From: Pararge aegeria
Lineage: Eukaryota > Arthropoda > Insecta > Lepidoptera > Nymphalidae
Length of the DNA stretch: 64,000 nucleotides
Direction: 5' to 3'
Assembly: GCF_905163445.1 (NCBI RefSeq)
Contig: NC_053183.1
Coordinates: 13,392,001 to 13,456,000 of the forward strand
Both the position numbers and the translations under genes were made by a program. Below the pieces are notes generated by a model, which was not told the origin of the DNA, did no database searches, and saw only the letters and a list, made by a program, of their open reading frames with translations. Positions 61,801-64,000 of this stretch are shown piece by piece (positions within the stretch are counted from its first letter, which is position 1; the number at the start of each line of letters is the position of its first letter).

Positions 61801-63573
61801 TAATTTGCCAAAAATAATTATAATTACATAATAAATATATTTTTTTTATTACTAATTAACATTAATATTCACAAAAATGTAACAAAATAACGGCGCTGTT
61901 ACCCCTTTGAATTGCTTGACTTAGCAGTTGGGCTAAATAAGCGCCGGCTCTTGGGTCACCAGACATCAAGTCCTATTTTTGGGACACGATGTTAGTAAAA
62001 ATGTTCGTGTCTGATAAAATAGTAAACCCACGTGCCTAAATAGTAGGAAACGAGGTCCTACGTCAGGTACCTAAGTATTCCTGTAATAACGAAAGAAAAT
62101 CGTTCCGGCTGTACAAAGTATTTCTGTCTGTCTGGTGGGACGCTTTGGCCGTGGCTCACTACCACCCTACCGACAAAGACGTGCCGCTAAGCGATTTAGT
62201 GTTCCAATGCAATGTCGCGTAGGAACCAATTAGGGGTGTGACTACCAGACTCCCTAACAGGTTAGCCCGCTACCATTTTAGACTGCATCATCACTCACCA
62301 CCAAGTGTGAGGCTAACTTGTAGTGGAATAAAAGAAAAAGTATAATGGTGGAACAGTGATATACCTCACTGTCCAAGGCCACATTCTGTTCAACGGTCTT
62401 CTGGTATGCAATACGGATCTGGCTGAGTTGGTTAGTGATCATCAAGTTCTCTCTTTGAGCATCGATATTATTGCCGTGCTGCTGGTCGCAAAAGTTCTGC
62501 TGCTCTCGACATTTCTCCACGAGGTTATTTGCCTCCGCATCCAATGCTGCGTAATCCTAAAAGAGACAAACTCCTATTTAAAGGACATTGTCTAGGAGTA
62601 TCTGTCTTTTATTTATATCATTGTGTTTGCAAAAAAGAAAAATATCTATTATAACTTATATCTATGATCCATGTAATTATGCGTTGTAGTAAAGTAAGCA
62701 TTTGCTAAACAAACCGCAAATGAAGACACATTTTGAAGTTAAAACAACCCGTCAATTAAAATGAACCTTCTCATCATAAACAGGCATGGTCTAGAATTGT
62801 ATGCGAACATACCCCAGATTGCACAGGATACTTTGGGGCTGGATAGCGATGTTTGTATTGTACTATAATTGCACAGAGATGAAATCGATGCTGCCTAATA
62901 GAACGAATTTTCTATTTTCAAAGAATAAAAAAGTTGCATATTGCTAAGAAGCAGTGCAGCATGCAAGGTGATGTGCCAAATATCACCAAAATCTGTTCTA
63001 CGTTTTTGAGTTGAGCCGAACATAGGTAACAAACAAACAGACAAACTATTTGTAATGTAACTATGGTTTAGTGGATATTTTGTCGAACTATGAACTTCGA
63101 TTCCCACAACTGGAAAATGTTTGTGTGATGAACATGATTGTTTTTCAGTGTTCTATGATTGTTTCGCAGGGCATGGAAGGAACACGTCCTGCACTGTGTG
63201 GCCCTGTATCCGATTCTGACGGCCGATTGGCGCAGCGATCCTGCTTTCTGAGTCCAAGGCCATGGGTTCTATTCCCACAACTGGAAAATATTCGTGTATT
63301 GAGCATGCATGTTTTTCAGTGTCTAGGTGATTATATGTATATTCTAAGTATTTATGTATATTATCCATAACAATATTCAACAGTTGTCTTAGTGCCCACA
63401 GGCTACGCTTACTTTGGGGCTAGATAGCGATGTTTGTATTGTACTATATTTATTTATATATAAAACTTTACCTCTCTTATGTGACGAATTTCGATATCCC
63501 TTTGCCGCAGATTGTCTATGGCGCTTGCCCACATTGCCATCATTTGCTTTCTCTGTTCCATACCCTCCATGAC
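39306..63573 (-). CDS. CCDC39: CCDC39, 96-nm axonemal ruler protein (5' end beyond window)
   Basis: Nineteen exons on the - strand join into one frame of 770 codons plus TAA with every splice phase matching. The protein is almost entirely alpha-helical coiled coil, with a Ser-rich basic tail at the end. Order and content follow human CCDC39 (941 residues) from about residue 190: an MW-x-x-AI-x-x-x-x-QRD-x-EI segment, LVEKCREQQNF, KELEDILN, then the diagnostic KRYEIF and ALDADIGRQEKDISALEATL (human NRYEIL and LDAKI..KEIYALENTL), and a tail ending MAPSSMSRKSLR. CCDC39 and CCDC40 form the ruler that sets the 96-nm repeat and anchors inner dynein arms and the N-DRC; in insects it is expected in sperm flagella and chordotonal cilia. 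The N-terminal ~190 residues must be encoded right of 64000. The introns carry many transposon fragments. It converges with ANKRD13C. Confidence 0.9.
39425..39645 (-). repeat. CR1-like LINE (family B) 3' end, in CCDC39 last intron
   Basis: The reverse complement matches the 3' UTR at 19650-19900 ('gatggtgataa', 'ctcgtagctttagtttaaag', 'ccatctatgtgcctatttga'). It ends about 20 bp before the acceptor of the last CCDC39 exon. Confidence 0.8.
39765..39943. mobile_element. hAT-type MITE, degenerate left end
   Basis: The right end is 'ctgtgcacgccactg', exactly the family terminus. The left end is 'atgtggtgtacacttt', a mutated CAGTGGCGTACAC. No matching 8-bp duplication remains. It is in a CCDC39 intron. 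Confidence 0.65.
40137..40161 (-). CDS. CCDC39: CCDC39 exon 18 of those visible, 25-nt microexon (codons 730-737)
   Basis: It has an excellent acceptor (cccttttgtttcag) and donor gtaata. It encodes LIDDIREQ and leaves one base, which is completed in the last exon. It was found only by splice signals and phase. Confidence 0.65.
40250..40560. repeat. Dispersed repeat, related to 44310-44470
   Basis: 'aggcagacgggatggtgatc' and 'gcagtagatggtagtatta' correspond to 'aggcagacgggttggtgatc' and 'gcagccgatggtagtgat' at 44371-44405. A short + strand frame through it is not a gene. Confidence 0.5.
40590..41110. other. CCDC39 intron, repeat-like GC-richer block
   Basis: About 40780-40980 ('acttgccgataaccacctga', 'gcgagagctcgccatgagaa') looks like LINE-derived debris. 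There are no splice-compatible coding segments. Confidence 0.3.
41116..41480 (-). pseudogene. CR1-like LINE (family A) 3' fragment
   Basis: The reverse complement gives RT C-terminal remnants ('taacgacaagacggtttgga' region) followed by the family A 3' UTR and 'tagaaataaatgaatttttg' tail. It lies in a CCDC39 intron in the same orientation as the gene. Confidence 0.75.
41616..41734 (-). CDS. CCDC39: CCDC39 exon 17 of those visible (codons 690-729)
   Basis: Acceptor tttgtcattacag, donor gtaaga; 119 nt. Two bases complete Glu, then SVFSESSKSSASGVSQASGY and TRRLASFRRDLAPKVQENA. It is a Ser-rich, basic tail like the C-terminus of vertebrate CCDC39. Confidence 0.75.
42184..42355 (+). repeat. (GT)n-rich microsatellite with GC-CG alternations
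   Basis: Long alternating GT with interruptions (gtgtgtgggtgtgtg), including gcgcacgcgtgtgtatg and gcgcacgtgcgtttgcgtg. Frames on both strands are artefacts of the repeat. It lies in the intron between CCDC39 exons 16 and 17. Confidence 0.95.
42486..42542 (+). ncRNA. Pre-miRNA-like hairpin
   Basis: The arms gtgctttggcactca (42486-42500) and tgagtgccaaagcac (42528-42542) are perfectly complementary. Pairing continues seven more positions inward (42501-42507 with 42521-42527), using two G-U pairs when the + strand is transcribed, for a 22-bp stem and 13-nt loop. On the - strand those two pairs become A-C mismatches. Lower-stem pairing outside is weak. It lies in a CCDC39 intron but antisense to the gene. 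It could equally be a fold-back repeat. Confidence 0.35.
42711..42763 (-). CDS. CCDC39: CCDC39 exon 16 of those visible (codons 672-689)
   Basis: Acceptor ctttttatttgcag, donor gtaaat; 53 nt. One base completes Arg, then IITDGSLVKKESTAEID, leaving one base. Both neighbours fit its phases, which is the main support. Confidence 0.75.
43020..43235 (+). repeat. Dispersed repeat, second copy of 16080-16240
   Basis: 'gttcgctccgaaacggg'-like block (43043-43062), 'gaagatctgtttggtgtgga', 'aattacaccatacagattct' and 'cctgcttttcgtggagtata' are shared with the other copy. In CCDC39 intron between exons 15 and 16. Confidence 0.6.
43770..43945 (-). CDS. CCDC39: CCDC39 exon 15 of those visible (codons 614-671)
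   Basis: Acceptor gatatgtttag, donor gtatgt; 176 nt, entering in phase 0 and leaving two bases. It encodes LALWIRNFSEAAYNSLQALG through MPAQRRLMTLLQ, alignable with the human MKQF...ILQTYF region. If the intron were retained, the frame would stop at TAA 43742-43744. Confidence 0.8.
43975..44305 (+). mobile_element. Family C LINE 3' UTR insertion in CCDC39 intron
   Basis: Nearly identical to 29890-30235 over about 330 bp ('ccttagtagttattatgaag', 'cctggggtagctggaagaga', 'tacttcatgtatcttatgtt' equivalents) and ending in an AAATAAATA tail. It is antisense to CCDC39 and begins about 30 bp upstream of exon 15's acceptor in transcript terms. Confidence 0.8.
44310..44745 (+). repeat. Composite dispersed repeats with a 14-bp hairpin
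   Basis: 44310-44470 matches 40290-40385. 44480-44740 is a common lepidopteran repeat ('cggactaacgagcaagtggg', 'cgatgcgttgccggctttta'), ending in the inverted pair gtgcgcggtagaaa (44689-44702) and its complement (44710-44723). Confidence 0.6.
44746..44947. mobile_element. hAT-type MITE with ~50-bp terminal inverted repeats
   Basis: The left end 'cattggcgtgcatagagggt' and the right end's complement 'cagtggcgaccatagagggt' continue to pair for about 50 bp ('atgcacagggtat', 'attatatagaatgat'). The target duplication is no longer recognisable. It is in the CCDC39 intron between exons 14 and 15. Confidence 0.75.
45290..45500 (+). pseudogene. RTE-type LINE C-terminal fragment
   Basis: + strand translation gives FRDDRWSERVLHRWPKQAPR, then a WTRLATNRVQWGMMEEAFTR-type end and a stop, the usual end of a lepidopteran RTE protein. 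It is short and isolated. Confidence 0.6.
45640..46140 (+). repeat. Second copy of the long repeat at 22065-22510
   Basis: 'gtttgacgattttacaccta', 'atttcgtgtagatctgatga' and 'cctcagtgctaggactta' match 22190-22430 in the same orientation. It lacks the tandem array. Confidence 0.65.
46430..46470 (-). repeat. Very short family A LINE tail
   Basis: 'aattcatttatttcaagtag' on the + strand is the reverse complement of the family A 3' terminus (ctacttgaaataaatgaatt). Confidence 0.5.
46645..46865 (-). repeat. CR1-like LINE (family B) 3' end with GTCAAA tail
   Basis: Begins (+ strand) with the simple tail 'gtcaaaagtcaaagtcaaag' and continues as the complement of the family B 3' UTR ('ctacgagggttccaaacgcg', 'cttagccgggtgtttttttt'). 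CCDC39 intron. Confidence 0.8.
47030..47285 (+). repeat. tRNA-derived SINE (family 1)
   Basis: B-box-like 'gggttcgattcccgacaagg', body 'aaagacgtgccgctaagcga' and 'tttagtgttccggtgcgat', end 'gcagtcaagggctaacttgt' then A-rich. Nearly full length; CCDC39 intron, antisense to the gene. Confidence 0.8.
47384..47531 (-). CDS. CCDC39: CCDC39 exon 14 of those visible (codons 564-613)
   Basis: Acceptor attaataacgcag, donor cag/gttagc; 148 nt. One base completes Glu, then AERENELDTMKERVGKQENR through LIDGADDWRIFQ, ending in phase 0. Confidence 0.9.
47560..47735 (-). repeat. SINE family 2 copy
   Basis: The + strand starts 'catcatcaacaacaactcat' then 'ggtccactacagggcacggg', 'cagaacattatgaagacctc' and 'caatgttttcctacaccgtt'. 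The family is tRNA-derived with an RTE-like 3' end, read on the - strand. Confidence 0.7.
47740..48022 (+). repeat. Repeat family R, copy 2
   Basis: Shares 'actgaaagaaatcagataca', 'cacgtagcgtaggtactatt' and 'acccttcaacagtgttccgt' with copies 1 and 3. Undisturbed by the MITE present in copy 3. Confidence 0.7.
48060..48280. other. CCDC39 intron between exons 13 and 14, near exon 13
   Basis: Nothing recognised except 'ctagtgtcttgttatgaag', a phrase that recurs near 39125 and 41510. Confidence 0.3.
48282..48447 (-). CDS. CCDC39: CCDC39 exon 13 of those visible (codons 509-563)
   Basis: Acceptor actttgtatag, consensus donor gtgagt; 166 nt. Two bases complete Ala, then PEMDQITQLSRQYYEKRDEL through LGDKYKQLTAR, leaving two bases. 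Confidence 0.9.
48500..49200. other. CCDC39 intron with MITE remnant
   Basis: 48500-48600 is a degenerate MITE right part ('aaggtaggctttgattttgt', 'gaagtgcacgcc'). The remainder is AT-rich with nothing recognised. Confidence 0.35.
49210..49345 (-). repeat. SINE family 3, tRNA-like head
   Basis: The - strand reads 'ggccgattggcgcagtgggc' (A-box-like) and 'ccgtgggttcgattcccact' (B-box), then 'gaaaatgtttctgtggtgaa'. It begins about 25 bp downstream of the donor of CCDC39 exon 12. Confidence 0.8.
49369..49528 (-). CDS. CCDC39: CCDC39 exon 12 of those visible (codons 456-508)
   Basis: Acceptor gtggtaaaag (poor pyrimidine tract; an in-frame TAA lies just before it), consensus donor gtgagt; 160 nt, leaving one base. 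It carries the family signature: FAAERAELREAGAALDADIG, then RQEKDISALEATL. A SINE begins about 25 bp into the following intron. Confidence 0.9.
49580..49765 (+). repeat. CR1-like LINE (family B) 3' end, truncated
   Basis: 'ctaagtttgttgtgggctct', 'ccagggcgcgtttggaaccc', 'cttcataagtgcctgtgata' and 'cctacatgaataaagaataa' follow the family B 3' UTR. Confidence 0.7.
49856..49888. repeat. (AT)n microsatellite
   Basis: About 16 uninterrupted TA dinucleotides. Confidence 0.95.
49905..50040 (+). repeat. Retroposon 3' end with (ATTTC)n tail
   Basis: 'acaataaagcgtattttcat' followed by repeated ATTTC units. No coding part is present. CCDC39 intron. Confidence 0.6.
50080..50195 (-). repeat. SINE family 2 fragment
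   Basis: 'ctcacgatgttttccttcac' and 'gacaattgcttgaaactcac' match the inner part of the family. Confidence 0.55.
50410..50667 (+). repeat. CR1-like LINE (family B) 3' end with TTTGAC tail
   Basis: 'attgctctaaccaggctgct', 'cacctggctaagtttgttgc' and the final 'tatttttgactttgactttg' correspond to 19650-19923. It ends about 95 bp from CCDC39 exon 11. Confidence 0.85.
50761..50836 (-). CDS. CCDC39: CCDC39 exon 11 of those visible (codons 430-455)
   Basis: Acceptor tattttttttacag-like tract ending acag, donor gtatga; 76 nt. The first base completes Arg, then YEIFIASLGKDDSGQPLSVT and FFKIK. This matches the short conserved RYE-I segment of vertebrate CCDC39 between two coiled coils. It was found by phase and motif, and is too short for an ORF scan. 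Confidence 0.85.
50885..51065 (-). repeat. RTE-like retroposon 3' end and (TTGAA)n
   Basis: The - strand gives 'cctgtaagagattgcttgca', 'gcaataaggccacatttgca' and 'cgtgcaataaagtgtttctt', a usual RTE-type 3' end. A TTGAA repeat lies at 51033-51060 on the + strand. Frames reported here are not coding. Confidence 0.6.
51070..51510. other. CCDC39 intron, AT-rich with a MITE-like end
   Basis: 'agtggcgtacccagaacaga' at about 51320 resembles the hAT MITE terminus. Otherwise nothing was recognised. Confidence 0.35.
51515..52020 (-). repeat. SINE family 3, interrupted by an RTE insertion
   Basis: The + strand starts 'taaataaataaataaatata' and 'cgccatctagccccaaagta', and finishes 'cattttccagttgtgggaat' and 'gagcccacagctttgagtca'. 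Compare the uninterrupted copy at 63222-63470. The middle is occupied by the insertion at about 51720-51908. Confidence 0.75.
51720..51908 (+). mobile_element. RTE 3' end with (ATTC)n tail nested in a SINE
   Basis: 'attggttgcctggaagaaat', 'cgctatcaagcgataaggtc', 'ttttgtggtgtgcaaaaaag' and repeated ATTC. The same 3' end is found at 53865-53945 and 55835-55975, and reversed at 61345-61475. Confidence 0.75.
52079..52218 (-). CDS. CCDC39: CCDC39 exon 10 of those visible (codons 384-429)
   Basis: Acceptor atggttatag, donor gtaccg; 140 nt, entering in phase 0 and leaving two bases. It encodes AMNERLVEIAARREMFAVQR through REREQRIEQLMK, just before the conserved RYE motif. Confidence 0.9.
52340..52700 (+). 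repeat. CR1-like LINE (family B) 3' end
   Basis: Starts with RT C-terminus remnants ('attcctattatattattaaa', 'gataaaaaagcttgagtatg' = YYI.DYMYDKKAWV-like), then the 3' UTR ('ctggctaagtttgttgtggg', 'cttcataaggacctatgata'). CCDC39 intron between exons 9 and 10. Confidence 0.75.
52700..53410. other. CCDC39 intron, no recognised element
   Basis: AT-rich. 'tagtttttattattaggactagcgagccgc' region (about 53060-53090) resembles the end of a long dispersed repeat. No gene. Confidence 0.3.
53420..53614 (-). CDS. CCDC39: CCDC39 exon 9 of those visible (codons 319-383)
   Basis: Acceptor atgtctttgcag, consensus donor gtgagt; 195 nt, phase 0. It begins QSRLKTSMLNVEGGEKDVRA and ends IDKQRLQLDA. It is distinctly GC-richer than its introns. 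Confidence 0.9.
53690..53945 (+). repeat. RTE 3' end with (ATTC)n tail
   Basis: 'tttggtgtgcaataaaagga' then 'catcattcattcattcacg' give the tail at 53908-53945. The part before it (from 53690) is AT-rich and probably the element's 3' UTR. Confidence 0.6.
53950..54620. other. CCDC39 intron with a short repeat
   Basis: 54380-54465 ('gcacgtccctcttgttggct', 'ccgcccggggaacccgttg') matches 28160-28200. Overlapping frames at 54314-54546 are this repeat, not genes. Confidence 0.45.
54628..54757 (-). CDS. CCDC39: CCDC39 exon 8 of those visible (codons 275-318)
   Basis: Acceptor cctcgttaag, donor gtaggt; 130 nt. The first base completes an Arg codon, then LKDVLARHTARVALLERHSG and a second half ending ELKGVDHTKL. 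Confidence 0.9.
54840..55115 (+). repeat. Repeat family G copy
   Basis: 'gtcatgcttattatctgccg', 'ccggtgtaattacacatgag', 'gatggacacagggcggcacg' and 'gctgtgtttatgggcgatgg'. The longest copy in the window. CCDC39 intron. Confidence 0.65.
55255..55352 (-). CDS. CCDC39: CCDC39 exon 7 of those visible (codons 243-274)
   Basis: Acceptor ttggattttag, donor gtttgt; 98 nt, entering in phase 0 and leaving two bases. It encodes CYQVETLGARVLHMEGAKAE then RECSAALVEREN, aligning with human QQVERRMSRLKGE. Confidence 0.85.
55360..56020 (+). other. CCDC39 intron with an RTE 3' end
   Basis: 55835-55975 carries 'tttgcctggtagagattact', 'agcgataaggtcgcctttgt' and 'tttatctgtggtgtacaaat', an RTE tail. 55380-55560 ('cccgctaaaccatagagttg') is another dispersed-repeat remnant. 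Confidence 0.5.
56025..56260 (-). pseudogene. RTE-type LINE C-terminal fragment
   Basis: - strand translation contains AMGGARLRKWMVVNDSR and YAALVDPTRWTDDIKRVACR, a degenerate version of the RTE C-terminus seen at 58490-58800. Confidence 0.65.
56398..56486 (-). CDS. CCDC39: CCDC39 exon 6 of those visible (codons 213-242)
   Basis: Acceptor tttattgttgcag, consensus donor gtaagt; 89 nt. The first two bases complete an Ala codon split with the previous exon, then SKAIMSKLDTKQIGLERNLQ and AQKESLYGI. Confidence 0.9.
56500..57110 (+). repeat. CCDC39 intron with copy of the repeat at 7590-7800
   Basis: 56610-56830 matches 7590-7730. The 84-codon frame through it is not a gene. The rest to 57110 is AT-rich with 'acttattacgtatataataa' repeated once. 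Confidence 0.55.
57115..57556 (+). repeat. Repeat family R, copy 3, interrupted by a MITE
   Basis: Blocks 'actgaaagaaatcaaataga', 'cccgtagcgtacgtactgtg', 'acttatgcacccttca' and, after the MITE, 'acccttcaacagtatttcgt' match copies 1 and 2. The duplicated acccttca shows the insertion point. Confidence 0.75.
57374..57516. mobile_element. hAT-type MITE with perfect 8-bp TSD
   Basis: 143 bp, starting CAGTGGCGTGCACTTC and ending CTGTGCACGCCACTG. It is flanked on both sides by acccttca (57366-57373 and 57517-57524). The empty site is preserved in repeat R copies at 25312 and 47975 ('acccttcaacag'). Confidence 0.95.
57591..57717 (-). CDS. CCDC39: CCDC39 exon 5 of those visible (codons 171-212)
   Basis: Acceptor catgttttag, donor gtaaat; 127 nt, entering in phase 0 and leaving one base. 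It encodes EEERYASNVTTNQQRAMHCS through EEKLFRMQLK. Confidence 0.9.
57780..57842. repeat. MITE right-end fragment
   Basis: 'ctgcataccctgtacatacc' then 'ctctatgcacgccactg' is the right end of the MITE type at 44746-44947. Confidence 0.6.
57845..58035 (-). repeat. SINE family 2 copy
   Basis: 'gagaacattatggagaactc', 'gcaggtttcctcacgatgtt' and, at its tRNA-like head, 'ctacccactgtgctatcacc'. Same orientation as CCDC39. Confidence 0.7.
58036..58260 (-). repeat. SINE family 3 copy
   Basis: 'aataaataaataaatgtact', 'cacatagccatctggccaaa' and 'gaaaaacattcatgtttatt'. The tRNA-like head is eroded. Confidence 0.7.
58490..58800 (-). pseudogene. RTE-type LINE C-terminal fragment with ATC-rich tail
   Basis: - strand: VAKLKWHWAGHIVRRRDGCW, GKRSVGRPPTRWTDDIRRVA, GSRWIQAAQNRGNW and a terminal AYVQQWISNG stop, the standard end of lepidopteran RTE endonuclease-RT proteins; 'atcatcatcattatatcaac' is the tail. 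It ends about 30 bp from the donor of CCDC39 exon 4. Confidence 0.8.
58831..58920 (-). CDS. CCDC39: CCDC39 exon 4 of those visible (codons 141-170)
   Basis: Acceptor aaatgtttcag, consensus donor gtaagt; 90 nt, phase 0. It encodes IKDLKEKLIDSTDKSKSSER then RAKELEDILN, matching the human ATNLEDML region. Confidence 0.9.
58975..59245 (-). repeat. SINE family 2 copy, nearly full length
   Basis: 'catcatcatcattttcatta', 'accactacaggacatgggat', 'gagaacattacagagaactc' and 'gtttccccgcgatattttcc'. Confidence 0.75.
59280..59475 (+). repeat. Repeat family G copy
   Basis: 'gtgtcatgcttatttctggc', 'ggtaattacgggctcttgac', 'cggatacagggcggcctttc', 'gctctgttcatagtcgattg'. Confidence 0.6.
59480..59755 (-). repeat. 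Dispersed repeat related to SINE family 1 3' region
   Basis: 'ctgcaatcatcacacctgat' and 'ggtaattgatgatgcagcct' are the complement of the SINE 'atcatcactta..accag..gattgcag' block; 'cattccagacctttgcggtg' follows. It is in the CCDC39 intron between exons 3 and 4. Confidence 0.45.
59760..60415 (+). pseudogene. CR1-like LINE (family A), longest copy
   Basis: Remains of the RT C-terminus begin near 59760 ('cagagctgctgatatagaaa') and include KVQKSFVGMGICFYNMIPKL then ILDLTLLKFKQYIKTHL (59994-60120), with breaks. The family A 3' UTR and GAATTT tail follow (60240-60412). CCDC39 intron, antisense to the gene. Confidence 0.75.
60728..60870. mobile_element. hAT-type MITE, right end eroded
   Basis: Starts CAGTGGCGTGCACAGGGTC at 60726-60730; 'tgtgcttttgtgcatgtatg' near 60830 belongs to the right part. 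No clear duplication. Confidence 0.55.
60895..61020 (-). repeat. SINE family 2 fragment
   Basis: 'atatcaacccattaccggcc', 'tactacacggcacgggtctc' and 'ccaccacgctggaccagtgc'. Ends about 70 bp from CCDC39 exon 3. Confidence 0.65.
61090..61215 (-). CDS. CCDC39: CCDC39 exon 3 of those visible (codons 99-140)
   Basis: Acceptor cattgcttgcag, donor gttaga; 126 nt, phase 0. It encodes AQSLQRELSNMRIALEKLHM through MQLQTIIAK. Confidence 0.9.
61345..61475 (-). repeat. RTE 3' end
   Basis: 'tcatttatttatacaccaca' and 'ggtcttatcgcttagtagcg' are the complement of the RTE tail at 51720-51908. The frame at 61336-61614 is not a gene. Confidence 0.6.
61480..62095. other. CCDC39 intron, AT-rich
   Basis: Nothing recognised apart from 'cgccggctcttgggtcacca' (61942-61961), a fragment of unknown origin. 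Confidence 0.3.
62100..62335 (+). repeat. tRNA-derived SINE (family 1), head missing
   Basis: 'cgacaaagacgtgccgctaa', 'gcgatttagtgttccaatgc', 'ttagactgcatcatcactca' and 'ctaacttgtagtggaataaa'. It ends about 30 bp from CCDC39 exon 2's donor. Confidence 0.8.
62365..62556 (-). CDS. CCDC39: CCDC39 exon 2 of those visible (codons 35-98)
   Basis: Acceptor tctcttttag, donor gtatat; 192 nt, phase 0 at both ends. It begins DYAALDAEANNLVEKCREQQ and ends VEQNVALDSE. Its coiled-coil heptads are clear. Confidence 0.9.
62600..63090. other. CCDC39 intron, AT-rich
   Basis: 'actttggggctggatagcga' at 62831-62850 and 'tgtttgtattgtactata' are a fragment of the SINE family 3 3' end. Nothing else was seen. Confidence 0.4.
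63095..63165 (+). repeat. SINE family 3 fragment
   Basis: 'cgattcccacaactggaaaa', 'tgtttgtgtgatgaacatga' (B-box and following body), without the head. Confidence 0.65.
63222..63465 (+). repeat. SINE family 3, nearly full length
   Basis: Head 'ggccgattggcgcagcgatc', B-box 'ccatgggttctattcccaca', body 'gttttcagtgtctaggtgat'-like and end 'tactttggggctagatagcg' then 'ctatatttatttatata'. Its 3' end abuts the splice donor of the first visible CCDC39 exon. Confidence 0.85.
63472..63573 (-). CDS. CCDC39: CCDC39 exon 1 of those visible (codons 1-34)
   Basis: Acceptor ttcatag at 63574, donor gtaaag at 63471; 102 nt, phase 0 at both ends. It encodes VMEGMEQRKQMMAMWASAID then NLRQRDIEIRHIRE. The 3' end of a SINE lies within about 10 bp of the donor. 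Confidence 0.85.
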
Positions 63574-63612
63574 CTATGAACATATACATTTGTAGAAGTT
63601 AAACTCTATGAA

Positions 63613-63658
63613 TGAAACACTCCTAAAAAGGAGATACCTCCTTTTTAGGAGTGTTTCA
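63613..63658. repeat. Perfect 21-bp inverted repeat, 4-nt loop
   Basis: 63613-63633 (tgaaacactcctaaaaaggag less one base limit) is the exact complement of 63638-63658; the loop is atac. It lies 40-85 nt upstream of the 3' splice site of the first visible CCDC39 exon. Confidence 0.95.
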
Positions 63659-63659
63659 C

Positions 63660-64000
63660 ATGCCTCTTTTGACGCGATTTTTTATACCTACTTAAAAATC
63701 TACTTGATTCTTTAAAAATAACTAAGTACTTCTTATACCGTTAGTTATATTAAATAGGAAGGTACCTAGCAATTTATAAATTTTAATTCGCGCGGACTTA
63801 AAAAAACGTTGTACAAAATATTTCTTTTTTACTTTTAAGTAATACCTTCTTAAGCATTTTTATAAACCAAGTTGGTTTTTTGTTGTTAAATATTTTTTTT
63901 CTTTTTTGTCTATAATGTATAAACAATCTTTTTGTTGCTTTTTGGTAAAAAATATTTTAAATACTTCATAAAAAACACATAAAAGAAAATATATTTTTAT
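63660..64000. other. CCDC39 intron, very AT-rich right edge
   Basis: Nothing recognised. The preceding CCDC39 exons must lie beyond the window. Confidence 0.5.

Overview
This window is nuclear DNA of a lepidopteran, probably a nymphalid butterfly (inference). It is AT-rich, has spliced genes with GT-AG introns, and is crowded with the CR1-like and RTE retrotransposon fragments, tRNA-derived SINEs and small hAT-type MITEs (CAGTGGCG termini) typical of butterfly and moth genomes. No bacterial-type operons, CRISPR arrays or rRNA genes were seen.

Two protein genes are well supported. ANKRD13C (30753-32084, + strand) is an uninterrupted 443-codon reading frame for an ankyrin-repeat/GPCR-chaperone-domain ER protein. 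Convergent with it is a long multi-exon gene on the - strand, 39306 to beyond the right edge, which I identify as CCDC39, a component of the 96-nm axonemal ruler of motile cilia and sperm flagella. I could place 19 exons by hand. All splice phases agree, giving 770 codons plus a stop. About the first 190 residues of the protein must lie beyond position 64000. The last exons encode a Ser-rich tail and include a 25-nt microexon. A third possible coding exon (5239-5372, - strand) belongs to an unidentified gene.

Layout. 1-16 kb: mostly non-coding, with a 1.07-kb non-autonomous hAT element (794-1863) that has a perfect 8-bp target duplication inside a SINE, a small hAT MITE, LINE tails and two GC-rich patches. 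16.4-19.9 kb: a long, lightly damaged CR1-like LINE with an ORF1 esterase-like domain, endonuclease and reverse transcriptase. 21-25 kb: RTE debris and a long repeat containing a ~130-bp-period tandem array. 25-29 kb: repeats and a perfect 23-bp-stem hairpin. 29.15-30.2 kb: a LINE fragment just upstream of ANKRD13C. 32-39 kb: intergenic, with a poly(A) retroposon bounded by 14-bp target duplications. 39.3-64 kb: CCDC39, whose introns hold most of the remaining repeats.

The two main genes have no obvious functional link (ER chaperone; axoneme). I found no clear sign of a wholly new system. The most useful new results are the reconstructed CCDC39 exon chain, several perfect or near-perfect hairpins (one shaped like a pre-miRNA), and a set of nested insertions with clean target-site duplications.
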